A model generated the notes under the pieces. It was not told the DNA's origin, searched no databases, and was given only the letters and a program-made list of their open reading frames with translations. From contig NZ_QWLV01000007.1 of assembly GCF_003515075.1 (NCBI RefSeq), positions 124,001-188,000 on the forward strand: a stretch of DNA of 64,000 nt, in the 5' to 3' direction. The stretch comes from Sphingomonas gilva. GTDB taxonomy: Bacteria > Pseudomonadota > Alphaproteobacteria > Sphingomonadales > Sphingomonadaceae. Numbering within the stretch: position 1 is the stretch's first letter; every line of letters begins with the position of its first letter. Shown here one piece after another: positions 56,429 to 64,000 of this stretch. Both the position numbers and the translations under genes were made by a program.

Positions 56429-56720
56429 GCCTCGGCTCGCATAGGTTGGTCGCGGAAATGGGTAGGAATTGGCGGTTTTCAGGGGGATTCGGGGTAAGGC
56501 AAGATTAAGCAATGGTGCTGGCCTTGCGGTCCATCACCATAAGCTATTGTCTGCACATCGTTTTTTCTGAGGGGCTCCCGAATTTTTGGCACCAAGCGGC
56601 TGAGCGTGGTGCCAAGGCCGGTCAAAGCGGCGGAAGTCCTCGCCTTTTTTGGCACCGGTTTTCATGGCCATTCGGCGGAGTCATGCTGCCCGCTCAACGC
56701 GCAATTTCCGCAGGTCCAGC
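56429..56720 (+). other. Candidate origin of transfer (oriT) upstream of the relaxase
   Basis: The stretch between the terminator and the relaxase start is AT-richer than its surroundings. TTGGCACCA (56586-56594) and TGGTGCCAA (56607-56615) form a perfect 9-bp inverted repeat with a 12-base loop. TTTTTGGCACC recurs as a direct repeat at 56646-56656. Relaxases usually nick near such repeats just upstream of their own gene. No known nic core was recognised, so the exact site is open. Confidence 0.5.
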
Positions 56721-58703
56721 ATGAGCAGCGACGACGATTTCGAGCCCCGTCTGGGGCGCATGCGCGCCAAAGGCAACAAGAAGGCGCGGAAGTATCTATC
56801 CCGCGTTTTAGCCGCAGCCAATCTCGCGCACGGCGGTGCGGGCGTGGCGGGTCGGCGCAGCCGTTTCGACGGCAGCCGGATTGGGCGCGGTTCGGGTGTG
56901 GGCCGGGTGCTCGGCAGCCGCAACCGTTATGCCGCATTCCGGGCGCGCCGCGTCATCATCAAGGCGAGCACGATCAAGCTCGTAGGAAAGGGGTTCGGCG
57001 CGGCGCGCGCGCATATCCGCTATGTCGAGCGCGACGGCACGACCCGCGACGGCGCGCGCGGCCAGCTCTACGGCGCCGAGGCGGACAGAGTCGACGGCAA
57101 GGCGTTCCTGGAAAAGGCCGAAGGCGACCGCCACCAGTTTCGCTTCATCGTCTCGCCCGAGGACGGCGCCGAATATGATGACCTCAAAGGCCTGACCCGG
57201 CGGCTGATGACGCGCATGGAAGAGGATCTCGGGACGAAGCTCGACTGGGTGGCGGTCGATCACTTCAATACCGGCCATCCGCATACCCACATCATCGTCC
57301 GCGGCAAGGACGACCGCGGCAAGGATCTGATCGTCGCCCATGAGTACATCACGCACGGGATGCGCGAGCGTGCCGCCGAGCTGGTCGATCTCGATCTCGG
57401 GCCGCGCACCAACGACGCCATTCAAGCCCGGCTTTACGGTGAGGTCGAGCACGAGCGGTTGACCAGCATCGATCGTGCGATGCTGCGCGACGCCGATGCC
57501 GGCGAGCTCGTCAGCTCGGCGGCCGGCAGCGCGTTCGAGCAGACCATCCGAATGGGACGACTGCGCAAGCTGGAACGGCTGGGGCTCGCCGAACAGATGG
57601 GCGCATCGACCTGGCGACTGCCCGCCGATCTCGCCGACACCCTGAAGCGCATGGGCGAGCGCGGCGACGTCATCCGCACCATGCAGCGCGCATTTGCGGC
57701 GCGCGGGACGACGCCGGCGCTTGCCGACCAAGCGATTTATGAACCGGCCGCGCCCGATGCCCGGCCGCTGGTCGGTCGCGTGCTCGAACGCGGCCTTTCG
57801 GATGAGGCCAGTGACCGCCACTATCTGTTGGTCGAGGCGACCGATGGCCGCACTCATTATGTCGACATCGGCAAGGGCGAGAATGTCGAGCCGCATGCCA
57901 CCGGCGCGATCGTCCGGATCGAGCCTGTGGCAACCGCCGTGCGCGAGGCCGATCGCACGGTTGCCGGCGTCGCTGCTGCCAATGGCGGGCGCTACACGAT
58001 CGATGCGCATCTTCGCCATGACCCATCCGCGACCGAAGCATTCGCCGAAACCCATGCTCGCCGCCTGGAGGCAATGCGGCGACTGACGCGCGGTGCGACG
58101 CGCGAGGCGGACGGCACATGGATCATTGCGCCGGATCATCTCGATCGGGCCGCGGCCTATGAAGCGGCGCGGGCGAAGGACCGACCAGTAGCGGTTGAGA
58201 CGCTTTCTTCGCAGCCGCTGGAAAGGCTGATCGGCGTCGAGGGCGCGACATGGCTCGACCGCGAGTTGGTCGCGGACGGTCCGGCGGCGCTGCGCGATGC
58301 CGGGTTCGGGCATGATGCACGCGAGGCCCAGACGCGCCGGCGCCAATGGTTGGTGGCGCAAGGGTTGGCGGAAGAGGCCAATGGCATCACGACATATCAG
58401 GTAGGCATGATCGCAGCGCTTCAGCGTCGCGAGCTGTTGCGTATCGGTGTCCAATTGTCGGGCGAAATGGGGATGCCGTTTGCCGAGACCGAGCCCGGCG
58501 CGAACGTCACCGGCATCTATCGCGGGCCGGTCGATACTATTAGCGGGCGGTTGGCGCTGGTCGAAAAGTCGCGAGAATTCACGCTGGTTCCTTGGCGGCC
58601 GATCCTTGATCGGCATGTTGGGAAAAGCGTGTCCGGCATCATGCGCGGCGACGGGGTCAGTTGGAGCTTCGGTCGCGGGCGCGCGGGACCTTCGATTTCC
58701 TAG
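56721..58703 (+). CDS. Relaxase (VirD2-like, DUF3363)
   Basis: The 660-residue protein starts MSSDDDFEPRLGRMRAKGNK. A relaxase domain covers about 75-250: ARAHIRYVERDGTTRDGARG and the three-histidine metal motif HPHTHIIVRGKDDRGKDL (His186, His188, His190). A long DUF3363 region follows (RPLVGRVLERGLSDEASDRH; HLDRAAAYEAARAKDRPVAV; ending WSFGRGRAGPSIS). It would nick oriT and pilot the strand to the recipient. The C-terminus looks complete. Usually traG follows directly; here Gabija genes intervene. Confidence 0.93.
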   Translation: MSSDDDFEPRLGRMRAKGNKKARKYLSRVLAAANLAHGGAGVAGRRSRFDGSRIGRGSGVGRVLGSRNRYAAFRARRVIIKASTIKLVGKGFGAARAHIRYVERDGTTRDGARGQLYGAEADRVDGKAFLEKAEGDRHQFRFIVSPEDGAEYDDLKGLTRRLMTRMEEDLGTKLDWVAVDHFNTGHPHTHIIVRGKDDRGKDLIVAHEYITHGMRERAAELVDLDLGPRTNDAIQARLYGEVEHERLTSIDRAMLRDADAGELVSSAAGSAFEQTIRMGRLRKLERLGLAEQMGASTWRLPADLADTLKRMGERGDVIRTMQRAFAARGTTPALADQAIYEPAAPDARPLVGRVLERGLSDEASDRHYLLVEATDGRTHYVDIGKGENVEPHATGAIVRIEPVATAVREADRTVAGVAAANGGRYTIDAHLRHDPSATEAFAETHARRLEAMRRLTRGATREADGTWIIAPDHLDRAAAYEAARAKDRPVAVETLSSQPLERLIGVEGATWLDRELVADGPAALRDAGFGHDAREAQTRRRQWLVAQGLAEEANGITTYQVGMIAALQRRELLRIGVQLSGEMGMPFAETEPGANVTGIYRGPVDTISGRLALVEKSREFTLVPWRPILDRHVGKSVSGIMRGDGVSWSFGRGRAGPSIS

Positions 58704-58813
58704 TCGCCGCCTGCCTGCGAACCCCTTGGGATTGGTTTCGAAACCGGTTCGTCAAGTCGCGGCCGTTCGGCTATCGTCTTCGCCGGGGAAGCCGATACCG
58801 CAGGGGCAAAGGT

Positions 58814-60730
58814 GTGCTGATAAATCAGGTGAAGATCGAGAACTTCCGCTGCATTCGCGAGCTGAACCTAGATCTTGAGCGAACTACTGTCTTTATCGGT
58901 GCAAATAATAGCGGGAAAACCGCGATCATGGAGGCTGTTCGCATCGCTCTTTCACGACGGTGGGGAAGGAGGGGGACGGGTTTCACTGAATTCGATGTCC
59001 ACTGTCCGGGCCAGAGCCATGATCCCAAGGCCGCCGATCCTGTCCGCGTACTACTGCGGCTCGAAGATCATGCGGACGCGCCGTGGGATCCGGACATGGT
59101 CGCGGACCTTGATGATCTCACGGTGATAACGCCGCAGGGCCGAAATCTCATTTGCCTGCGTGTCACATGCGAATGGAACGCCGAGACCGACGCGTTCGAG
59201 CCCTCCTGGCAATTTCTCGACGCTGCTGGCCAGGCGCTCACGCAAAAATCCCAGCGTGCGACCAACCTTTCCAATTTCTTTGCCTACGCACCGCTATTCT
59301 ATTTGGCTGCGCTACGCGATGCGGCGGATGAATTTGGCTCGCGTTCGTCAATGTGGGCGAAGCTGCTCAAGTCCATTCGCATTCCGAGCGAAATCGAAGG
59401 CGCCGTCACGGCCACGCTCGATGAACTCGACAGCCAGTTGCTGGGCGCGGACCCTAAACTCGCAGAGATCGCAGCGACAATCGGTCAGGCGACGAAGATA
59501 GCGATCGGGGAAGGCGTTGGAGACGCGCGGCTTCGCATGTTGCCGATGAATATTTGGGATCTGATTTCCCGCGCGGGCATCGTGCTCAAGAATGAAGATG
59601 CCCGTCCCTGGTTGCCGCTCGATCATCACGGGCAAGGACTTCAGAGCCTCTCCGTAATATTTCTATTCCAAGCGGCTGTGTTCCAGCAACTCGCCGAGGA
59701 GGAGTTGCCCGGGACCGAGCCAATCTTCATCCTTGAGGAGCCGGAGGCGCATCTGCATCCTCAGGCGGCACGGACACTCTGGGAGCGGGTCACCGAGCTA
59801 CCGGGGCAAAAACTCGTCACGACCCACTCACCCTATTTTGTTCAGAACGTGCCGCTGCACAATCTACGCTTGGTGCGTCTGCGCAATGGCCAAACCGAGG
59901 TTTCCCATATGCCTCGCTCGGTCCCCTCGACGCTCGTCTGGAACGCAGGCGTCGCCGCGCTGGCGGAGCATCAGGGCAAAATGCTCGTCTGCGATCCGAC
60001 ATCCAACTGCGTGTCGGCTACCAGCTGGTTCGACATGGAACTCGGCGATAAACTCAAGGGCTGCTACAAGGCCGCAGCCGACCAGGCCGCGATTGAGGCC
60101 GCTATTGGGGATTTGCGATATCGCTCGCGTGGGCTCGTCACCCGCCAGGAGGAGCATGAGCTATCGTTTCTTGGCCGCCGGATACGCGGCGAAATATTCT
60201 TTGCCCGCCGTTGGCTGCTCGTCGAGGGGCAGTCGGAGTATGTCCTCCTCCATGCGATCGGAAAGGCGCTCGGCTACCCGCTCGACCGTCACGGCGTTGC
60301 CGTGATCGACTTCCAGAATAATGGTGATGCGGACATATACCCGGCGCTCGCGACGTCGTTCGGTATTCCCTGGCTGATGATCACGGATGGCGATCCTGAA
60401 TCCACCAAGTTCCGCGGACAGCTCCTTAAGCGTGGCTTCACGGATCAGGATCTCGAAGGACGGTTCTTAACATTACCGTCGCCAAGCGACTTGGAAGACT
60501 GCCTGCTCGCGAAAGGGCATGAGCATCGACTCCGCGCGCTGCTGGCCGAAGCGACCTCGCAGCAGGCGCTGACATGCTCCTATGATCAGTTCGTGGCCCA
60601 GTTCAAGAACAACAAGGTTGCCTGTATCAGCCGGCTTGCACTGCAGGTGGAGACCGACGCAGCATTGGCAAGCCAGATGCCCGCTGAGTTCGTGGCGATC
60701 ATCGAAGAGCTGAAGGGTGCTGCGCAGTGA
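58814..60730 (+). CDS. gajA: Gabija anti-phage nuclease GajA (OLD-type ATPase plus TOPRIM)
   Basis: The 638-residue product starts at GTG (LINQVKIENFRCIRELNLDL). Walker A GANNSGKT is at 29-36; the ABC-type signature and Walker B follow in LPLDHHGQGLQSLSVIFLFQ and FILEEPEAHLHPQ, with a H-loop VTTHSPYF. The C-terminal TOPRIM part has Glu471 in LLVEGQSEYVLL and D525-G-D527 in MITDGDPES. This is the OLD-like layout of GajA, which nicks DNA when nucleotide levels fall during infection. A frame to 58661 overlaps the relaxase and was rejected. The last four bases overlap gajB (GTGA). Confidence 0.92.
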   Translation: MLINQVKIENFRCIRELNLDLERTTVFIGANNSGKTAIMEAVRIALSRRWGRRGTGFTEFDVHCPGQSHDPKAADPVRVLLRLEDHADAPWDPDMVADLDDLTVITPQGRNLICLRVTCEWNAETDAFEPSWQFLDAAGQALTQKSQRATNLSNFFAYAPLFYLAALRDAADEFGSRSSMWAKLLKSIRIPSEIEGAVTATLDELDSQLLGADPKLAEIAATIGQATKIAIGEGVGDARLRMLPMNIWDLISRAGIVLKNEDARPWLPLDHHGQGLQSLSVIFLFQAAVFQQLAEEELPGTEPIFILEEPEAHLHPQAARTLWERVTELPGQKLVTTHSPYFVQNVPLHNLRLVRLRNGQTEVSHMPRSVPSTLVWNAGVAALAEHQGKMLVCDPTSNCVSATSWFDMELGDKLKGCYKAAADQAAIEAAIGDLRYRSRGLVTRQEEHELSFLGRRIRGEIFFARRWLLVEGQSEYVLLHAIGKALGYPLDRHGVAVIDFQNNGDADIYPALATSFGIPWLMITDGDPESTKFRGQLLKRGFTDQDLEGRFLTLPSPSDLEDCLLAKGHEHRLRALLAEATSQQALTCSYDQFVAQFKNNKVACISRLALQVETDAALASQMPAEFVAIIEELKGAAQ

Positions 60731-62634
60731 CGACCGAGCTGGACAACATTCTCGCCAGCTTGAGCGACATCCAACGTGAGGCGGTGCTCTCGACCGAGGG
60801 AGCCGCGCTCGTCCTCGCGGGACCTGGATCGGGGAAAACGCGCGTGCTGACTGCGCGTATTGCCCGAATTCTCGACGAGACGCGCCAGCGGAAATTTCGC
60901 ATCCTCGCACTCACGTTCACGACCAAAGCAGCGATGGAGATGCGCGAGCGCGTTGATCTATTGGTGCCCGGACTTACCGAGCGAACCCTTATCGGTACGT
61001 TCCACGCGTTCTGCACCCAATTGCTCCGGCAGCACGGGTCGCATCTGGAGATGTCGCCGGACTTCGCGATCTTCGATCAGGACGCGGATCGCGAGGCCCT
61101 GCTTGTCGATGCGTTGGGCGTCGCCGCGGCCAACGGCGAGCCCGTTAGTGCGGAGGATGTTCGCTGGCTCAAAACGATAGACCAGCTCAAGTCTAGATTG
61201 ATCGTGCCCGAAAAGGCGGCCGAGCGATTTCGCGATGCGAAGTCCGGTGAGGCAGCCGCGCGCGTCTACCGGATTTATGAGAACACGCTGCGCGCAAATA
61301 ACAGCATGGACTTCAATGGGCTCATTTTGGGGGCGTGCCGTCTCTTGCGCGATGTTCCGGGCGTCGCCGAACGCGTGCGGCAAACTTATCCGTATTGGCT
61401 CGTGGACGAGTTCCAGGATACCACTCCAGCACAGTACCGGCTGATCCGGCTTGCTGCGGGGGATTCTTTCCGGAACGTCTTCGCCGTCGCGGATGACGAT
61501 CAGATCATCTACCAATGGGCGGGCGCCAGCTATCGGCAGATCGAACGATTCCGTGCCGATTTTCAACCCGAGCTGATGCAGCTCGTTGAAAATCACCGCT
61601 GTCCGCCTGCGATCGTGGCCGCAGCGAATAAGCTGGTCGCTAACAATACATTCCGGACACCGGAAAAGCAGCCGATCGTCGCGGCAAAGCCCGATAGCGA
61701 AGATGCCATCGCCGTTCATGTGCTCGCGACGGACGGCGAGGAACAGCAATGGATTGCAGAAAGCATCGGCAGCAATGGCCGGGATTCATGGGGGCAAACC
61801 GCGGTTCTAGGTCGAACGCGCGCGATATTGTTGCCCATCGAACAGGCGCTCCAAGCGAAGGGAATCAAAGCCGTCGTAGCTCAACGGCGCGACCGCTTCA
61901 TTTCCCCGGAATTCAACTGGCTTCAGGCCTGCCTCGATCAAGCACTCCGACCGAATGACGTTCGTGTGTTCCGCTTAATGGTGGATGCTGCCAACCGCGT
62001 TGCCAGCGACGAATTGGATGCCGAAATCCTGGCTGCTGAGGCCGATGCCGCAGGTGCTTCCTATTTTGAGCATTGGGCCAACACTGCCACTGCCAGCGGC
62101 AATGAGTATCTTGCCACCTTAGGAGGCTACGGGCTTCAACTCGCACAATCGCGTAGCCAGTGGCGAAGCATGGTCCGCGCGGCAATTCCGATTTTGGTGA
62201 GTAAGGCTGGCGGTGACGAGAGTGTTATCAGCGACGCGGCGGACGACAAGGCTGCCTGGGACGTCTGCTTAAAGGAGATACGGTCAGAGAAGGGCAGCGA
62301 GCCCGAACTGGATGAGGTCATTCAAGGACTAGCCCTTCGATCCAAGGAACCGCCTCACGATCCAGAGGCTGTGACCTTGATGACGATTCATGCGTCGAAG
62401 GGCTTAGAATTCGACTCTGTCTATGTCGTTGGGCTGGCTGAATCGGTCATGCCCTCTTGGCAAAGCGTCAAACAGGGAGATGCTTCAGCCGAGATGGAAG
62501 AGGAAAGGCGCAACTGCTTCGTTGCCATTACGCGTACTCGCGAGCGCCTTACGCTGACCTATGCCTCCAACTATCGTGGCTGGTCTAAGTCGCCGTCGCG
62601 CTTTCTTTCGGAAATGGGGCTTGCCGGCGGTTAG
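60727..62634 (+). CDS. gajB: Gabija helicase GajB (UvrD/Rep-like)
   Basis: The 635-residue SF1 helicase has motif I AGPGSGKT (31-38), motif Ia ALTFTTKAAMEMRERV, motif II WLVDEFQDT, motif III AVADDDQIIYQWAGA, motif IV VENHRCP, motif V TIHASKGLEFDSVYVVGL and motif VI FVAITRTRERLTL. In Gabija, GajB senses DNA ends from replication and activates GajA. Length is normal for bacterial GajB (about 500-650). Coupled to gajA by a GTGA overlap, the pair forms a complete system. Confidence 0.92.
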   Translation: MTTELDNILASLSDIQREAVLSTEGAALVLAGPGSGKTRVLTARIARILDETRQRKFRILALTFTTKAAMEMRERVDLLVPGLTERTLIGTFHAFCTQLLRQHGSHLEMSPDFAIFDQDADREALLVDALGVAAANGEPVSAEDVRWLKTIDQLKSRLIVPEKAAERFRDAKSGEAAARVYRIYENTLRANNSMDFNGLILGACRLLRDVPGVAERVRQTYPYWLVDEFQDTTPAQYRLIRLAAGDSFRNVFAVADDDQIIYQWAGASYRQIERFRADFQPELMQLVENHRCPPAIVAAANKLVANNTFRTPEKQPIVAAKPDSEDAIAVHVLATDGEEQQWIAESIGSNGRDSWGQTAVLGRTRAILLPIEQALQAKGIKAVVAQRRDRFISPEFNWLQACLDQALRPNDVRVFRLMVDAANRVASDELDAEILAAEADAAGASYFEHWANTATASGNEYLATLGGYGLQLAQSRSQWRSMVRAAIPILVSKAGGDESVISDAADDKAAWDVCLKEIRSEKGSEPELDEVIQGLALRSKEPPHDPEAVTLMTIHASKGLEFDSVYVVGLAESVMPSWQSVKQGDASAEMEEERRNCFVAITRTRERLTLTYASNYRGWSKSPSRFLSEMGLAGG

Positions 62635-62659
62635 TTCAGAGCCGAGCAGGCCAGTCGCA

Positions 62660-62899
62660 TCAGCCGATCGGCCCAAGATCGTGAGGAAAGAGCGACGGGT
62701 GGCCTTGGTGAGGTGAACCCATCTCCTCGCACCGAATATCAAAACAGCGCAGACGCTCGGCAAGGTGTCGGGCGACGTCCGCAACGGCAATCCTCCTGCG
62801 CCAGCAATCTGCTTCAGTCAGATCGCTGAGCAGTTCCGGCGCCGTGCCGGCAAGCGCCACTTCCAGATGGAGCGATAGGGCTTCTTCGTCGATTCGCAT
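62660..62899 (-). CDS. Small hypothetical protein
   Basis: The 79-residue frame starts MRIDEEALSLHLEVALAGTA and continues with DLTEADCWRRRIAVADVARH and LAERLRCFDIRCEEM. Codon use is plausible but there is no ribosome site. No family recognised. It lies between gajB and traG, on the other strand, so it may belong to the inserted defence segment. The longer frame to 63100 runs across the traG promoter and was not used. Confidence 0.35.
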   Translation of the reverse strand: MRIDEEALSLHLEVALAGTAPELLSDLTEADCWRRRIAVADVARHLAERLRCFDIRCEEMGSPHQGHPSLFPHDLGPIG

Positions 62900-63086
62900 C
62901 ATGTAGCTATGAGAACAAACGTGGAACAATGAGTCAATCCGATTTCCCCCACGCCGAGATGCCGTAGCGAGGCGCGTCGACGTGCGCCTTCCCGCGTCGA
63001 GACCGTAATTTTCACGACAACCGGTTCTGTCGATCCTTGCGGGCAAGAACCGGAGCGGCGTGTCGCCCTCCGGGCGGAGCGCCCAG

Positions 63087-64000
63087 ATGACCCCGACCAA
63101 GCTGCTAATCGGCCAGATTCTGATCGTCTTCGCGATCGTAATCGCGGGCGTATGGGCAGCGACGCAGTGGGCGGCCGCGATGCTGGCATATCAGCCGCAG
63201 CTCGGCTTCCCCTGGTTCAATCTGTTCGATCGACCGGTCTATCGGCCCTGGGCGATCTTTTCGTGGTGGTATCACTACGACGCCTATGCGCCGCACGTCT
63301 TCGACAAGGCGGGGACGCTTGCCGGCGCCAGCGGCTTCGTCGGCTGCGCCGCAGCGATCTTCGGTTCGTTGTGGCGCGCGAGGCAACAGCGCCATGTCAC
63401 TACCTATGGTTCGGCACGATGGGCGGAGCTGCGCGAGGTCGAGCGCGCCGGGCTGATCGGCGACGCCGGTGCTTTCCTCGGCCGCTATCATGGCCGTTAT
63501 CTCCGGCATGACGGCCCCGAGCATGTCATGGCGTTCGCGCCGACCCGTAGCGGCAAGGGTGTTGGCTTGGTCGTTCCGACGCTGCTGAGCTGGACCGGCT
63601 CGGCCGTCATCCACGACATCAAAGGGGAGAACTGGCAGTTGACCGCCGGCTGGCGCTCGCGCTTCAGCCACGCGCTCCTCTTCAATCCGACCGACGCGCG
63701 ATCGGCCCGTTACAATCCGCTGCTGGAAGTGCGGCGCGGCGAGAATGAGGTCCGCGACGTCCAGAACATCGCCGATATCCTGGTCGATCCCGAGGGCGCG
63801 CTTGAACGGCGCAACCATTGGGAGAAAACCAGCCATTCGCTGCTGGTCGGTGCGATCCTCCACATCCTCTATGCCGAGGAGGAGAAGACGCTGGCACGCG
63901 TTGCCACCTTCCTGTCCGACCCGCAGCGGCCCTTCGTCGCGACGCTCAAGCGGATGATGACCACCAATCATCTCGGAACGCCCGAACAGCCGCAGGTTCA
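63087..64000 (+). CDS. traG: Type IV coupling protein TraG/VirD4 (partial, runs off the window)
   Basis: The frame opens at ATG 63087 and stays open to the last base, giving 304 residues of a protein normally about 650 long. Two N-terminal membrane helices (LIVFAIVIAGVWAATQWAAA; GFVGCAAAIFGSLW) precede the TYGSARWAELREVERAGL segment and Walker A FAPTRSGKGVGLVVPTLL, then HDIKGENWQLTAGWR and RYNPLLEV. It couples the relaxase-DNA complex to the type IV secretion channel. The rest of the transfer genes presumably lie to the right. Confidence 0.93.
   Translation, partial: MTPTKLLIGQILIVFAIVIAGVWAATQWAAAMLAYQPQLGFPWFNLFDRPVYRPWAIFSWWYHYDAYAPHVFDKAGTLAGASGFVGCAAAIFGSLWRARQQRHVTTYGSARWAELREVERAGLIGDAGAFLGRYHGRYLRHDGPEHVMAFAPTRSGKGVGLVVPTLLSWTGSAVIHDIKGENWQLTAGWRSRFSHALLFNPTDARSARYNPLLEVRRGENEVRDVQNIADILVDPEGALERRNHWEKTSHSLLVGAILHILYAEEEKTLARVATFLSDPQRPFVATLKRMMTTNHLGTPEQPQV

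Noticed and set aside
62903..63100. Upstream extension of the small minus-strand frame into the traG start
   Set aside because: It crosses the traG promoter and start; the extra residues look non-coding.

Overview
The window looks like a sphingomonad (Sphingomonas or a close alphaproteobacterial relative). Base composition is very GC-rich, with strong G/C at third codon positions. It carries alphaproteobacterial marker families (the CtrA inhibitor SciP, DUF1134/EipA, a GTA-type 3TM holin), a sphingomonad-style TonB receptor with PepSY reductase, and a conjugation block typical of sphingomonad integrative elements (DUF736, S26 TraF, DUF3363 relaxase, TraG). No 16S or other species-level marker is present, so the genus is inference.

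Positions 1-35465 are chromosomal core. From left to right they hold: the tail of a GH108 muramidase plus a holin; hslV and hslU separated by a Tat-exported FAD lipoprotein; a minus-strand glyoxalase block (esterase, TPR protein, gloA, nitronate monooxygenase, gloB, two related lipoproteins); mnmA; sciP; two GlsB-like membrane proteins and a SIMPL protein; an RND efflux pair with a DUF445 protein; a 3-methyladenine glycosylase; a 2Fe-2S ferredoxin; a tesA/ybbA/ybbP-type divergent cluster; MHS and APC transporters; ygfZ; pyrC; an MFS exporter; a translationally coupled PepSY/small membrane protein/TonB receptor operon; and eipA. Two intergenic regions hold elaborate multibranch palindromes (619-755 and 33993-34428).

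A tRNA-Ser(GCU) gene at 35466-35555 is followed at once by a tyrosine integrase. From here to the right edge the DNA is a mosaic integrated island whose far end lies outside the window. Its first part is defence: a close PvuII-like restriction-modification system (R, C and M), then a second divergent methyltransferase / C-protein / candidate nuclease cassette. The candidate nuclease has a PD-(D/E)xK-like N-terminus joined to a HEAT-like C-terminus. A metabolic block follows (43135-51530): sugar MFS, trehalase, MaoC hydratase, CitE-like lyase, GntR regulator, CaiB/BaiF CoA-transferase and a TonB receptor. Two near-identical ATAGTCCG-type palindromes predict a GntR regulon. The CoA genes together resemble a C5-dicarboxylate (itaconate/mesaconate/citramalate) dissimilation route.

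The receptor gene runs in frame into the last ~295 codons of a ParB-like plasmid/ICE protein near 51540, which marks a recombination scar between cargo and conjugation backbone. Backbone genes follow: a truncated hypothetical, a zinc-finger protein, DUF736, an AlpA-like HTH, TraF peptidase, lytic transglycosylase, a candidate oriT, the relaxase and TraG. A complete two-gene Gabija anti-phage system (gajA-gajB) sits between relaxase and traG. The island therefore carries three defence systems plus a catabolic cluster.

Start codons were chosen by Shine-Dalgarno fit, coupling overlaps and remembered family starts. No alignment or database search could be run, so every homology statement rests on recognised motifs and recalled family sequences.
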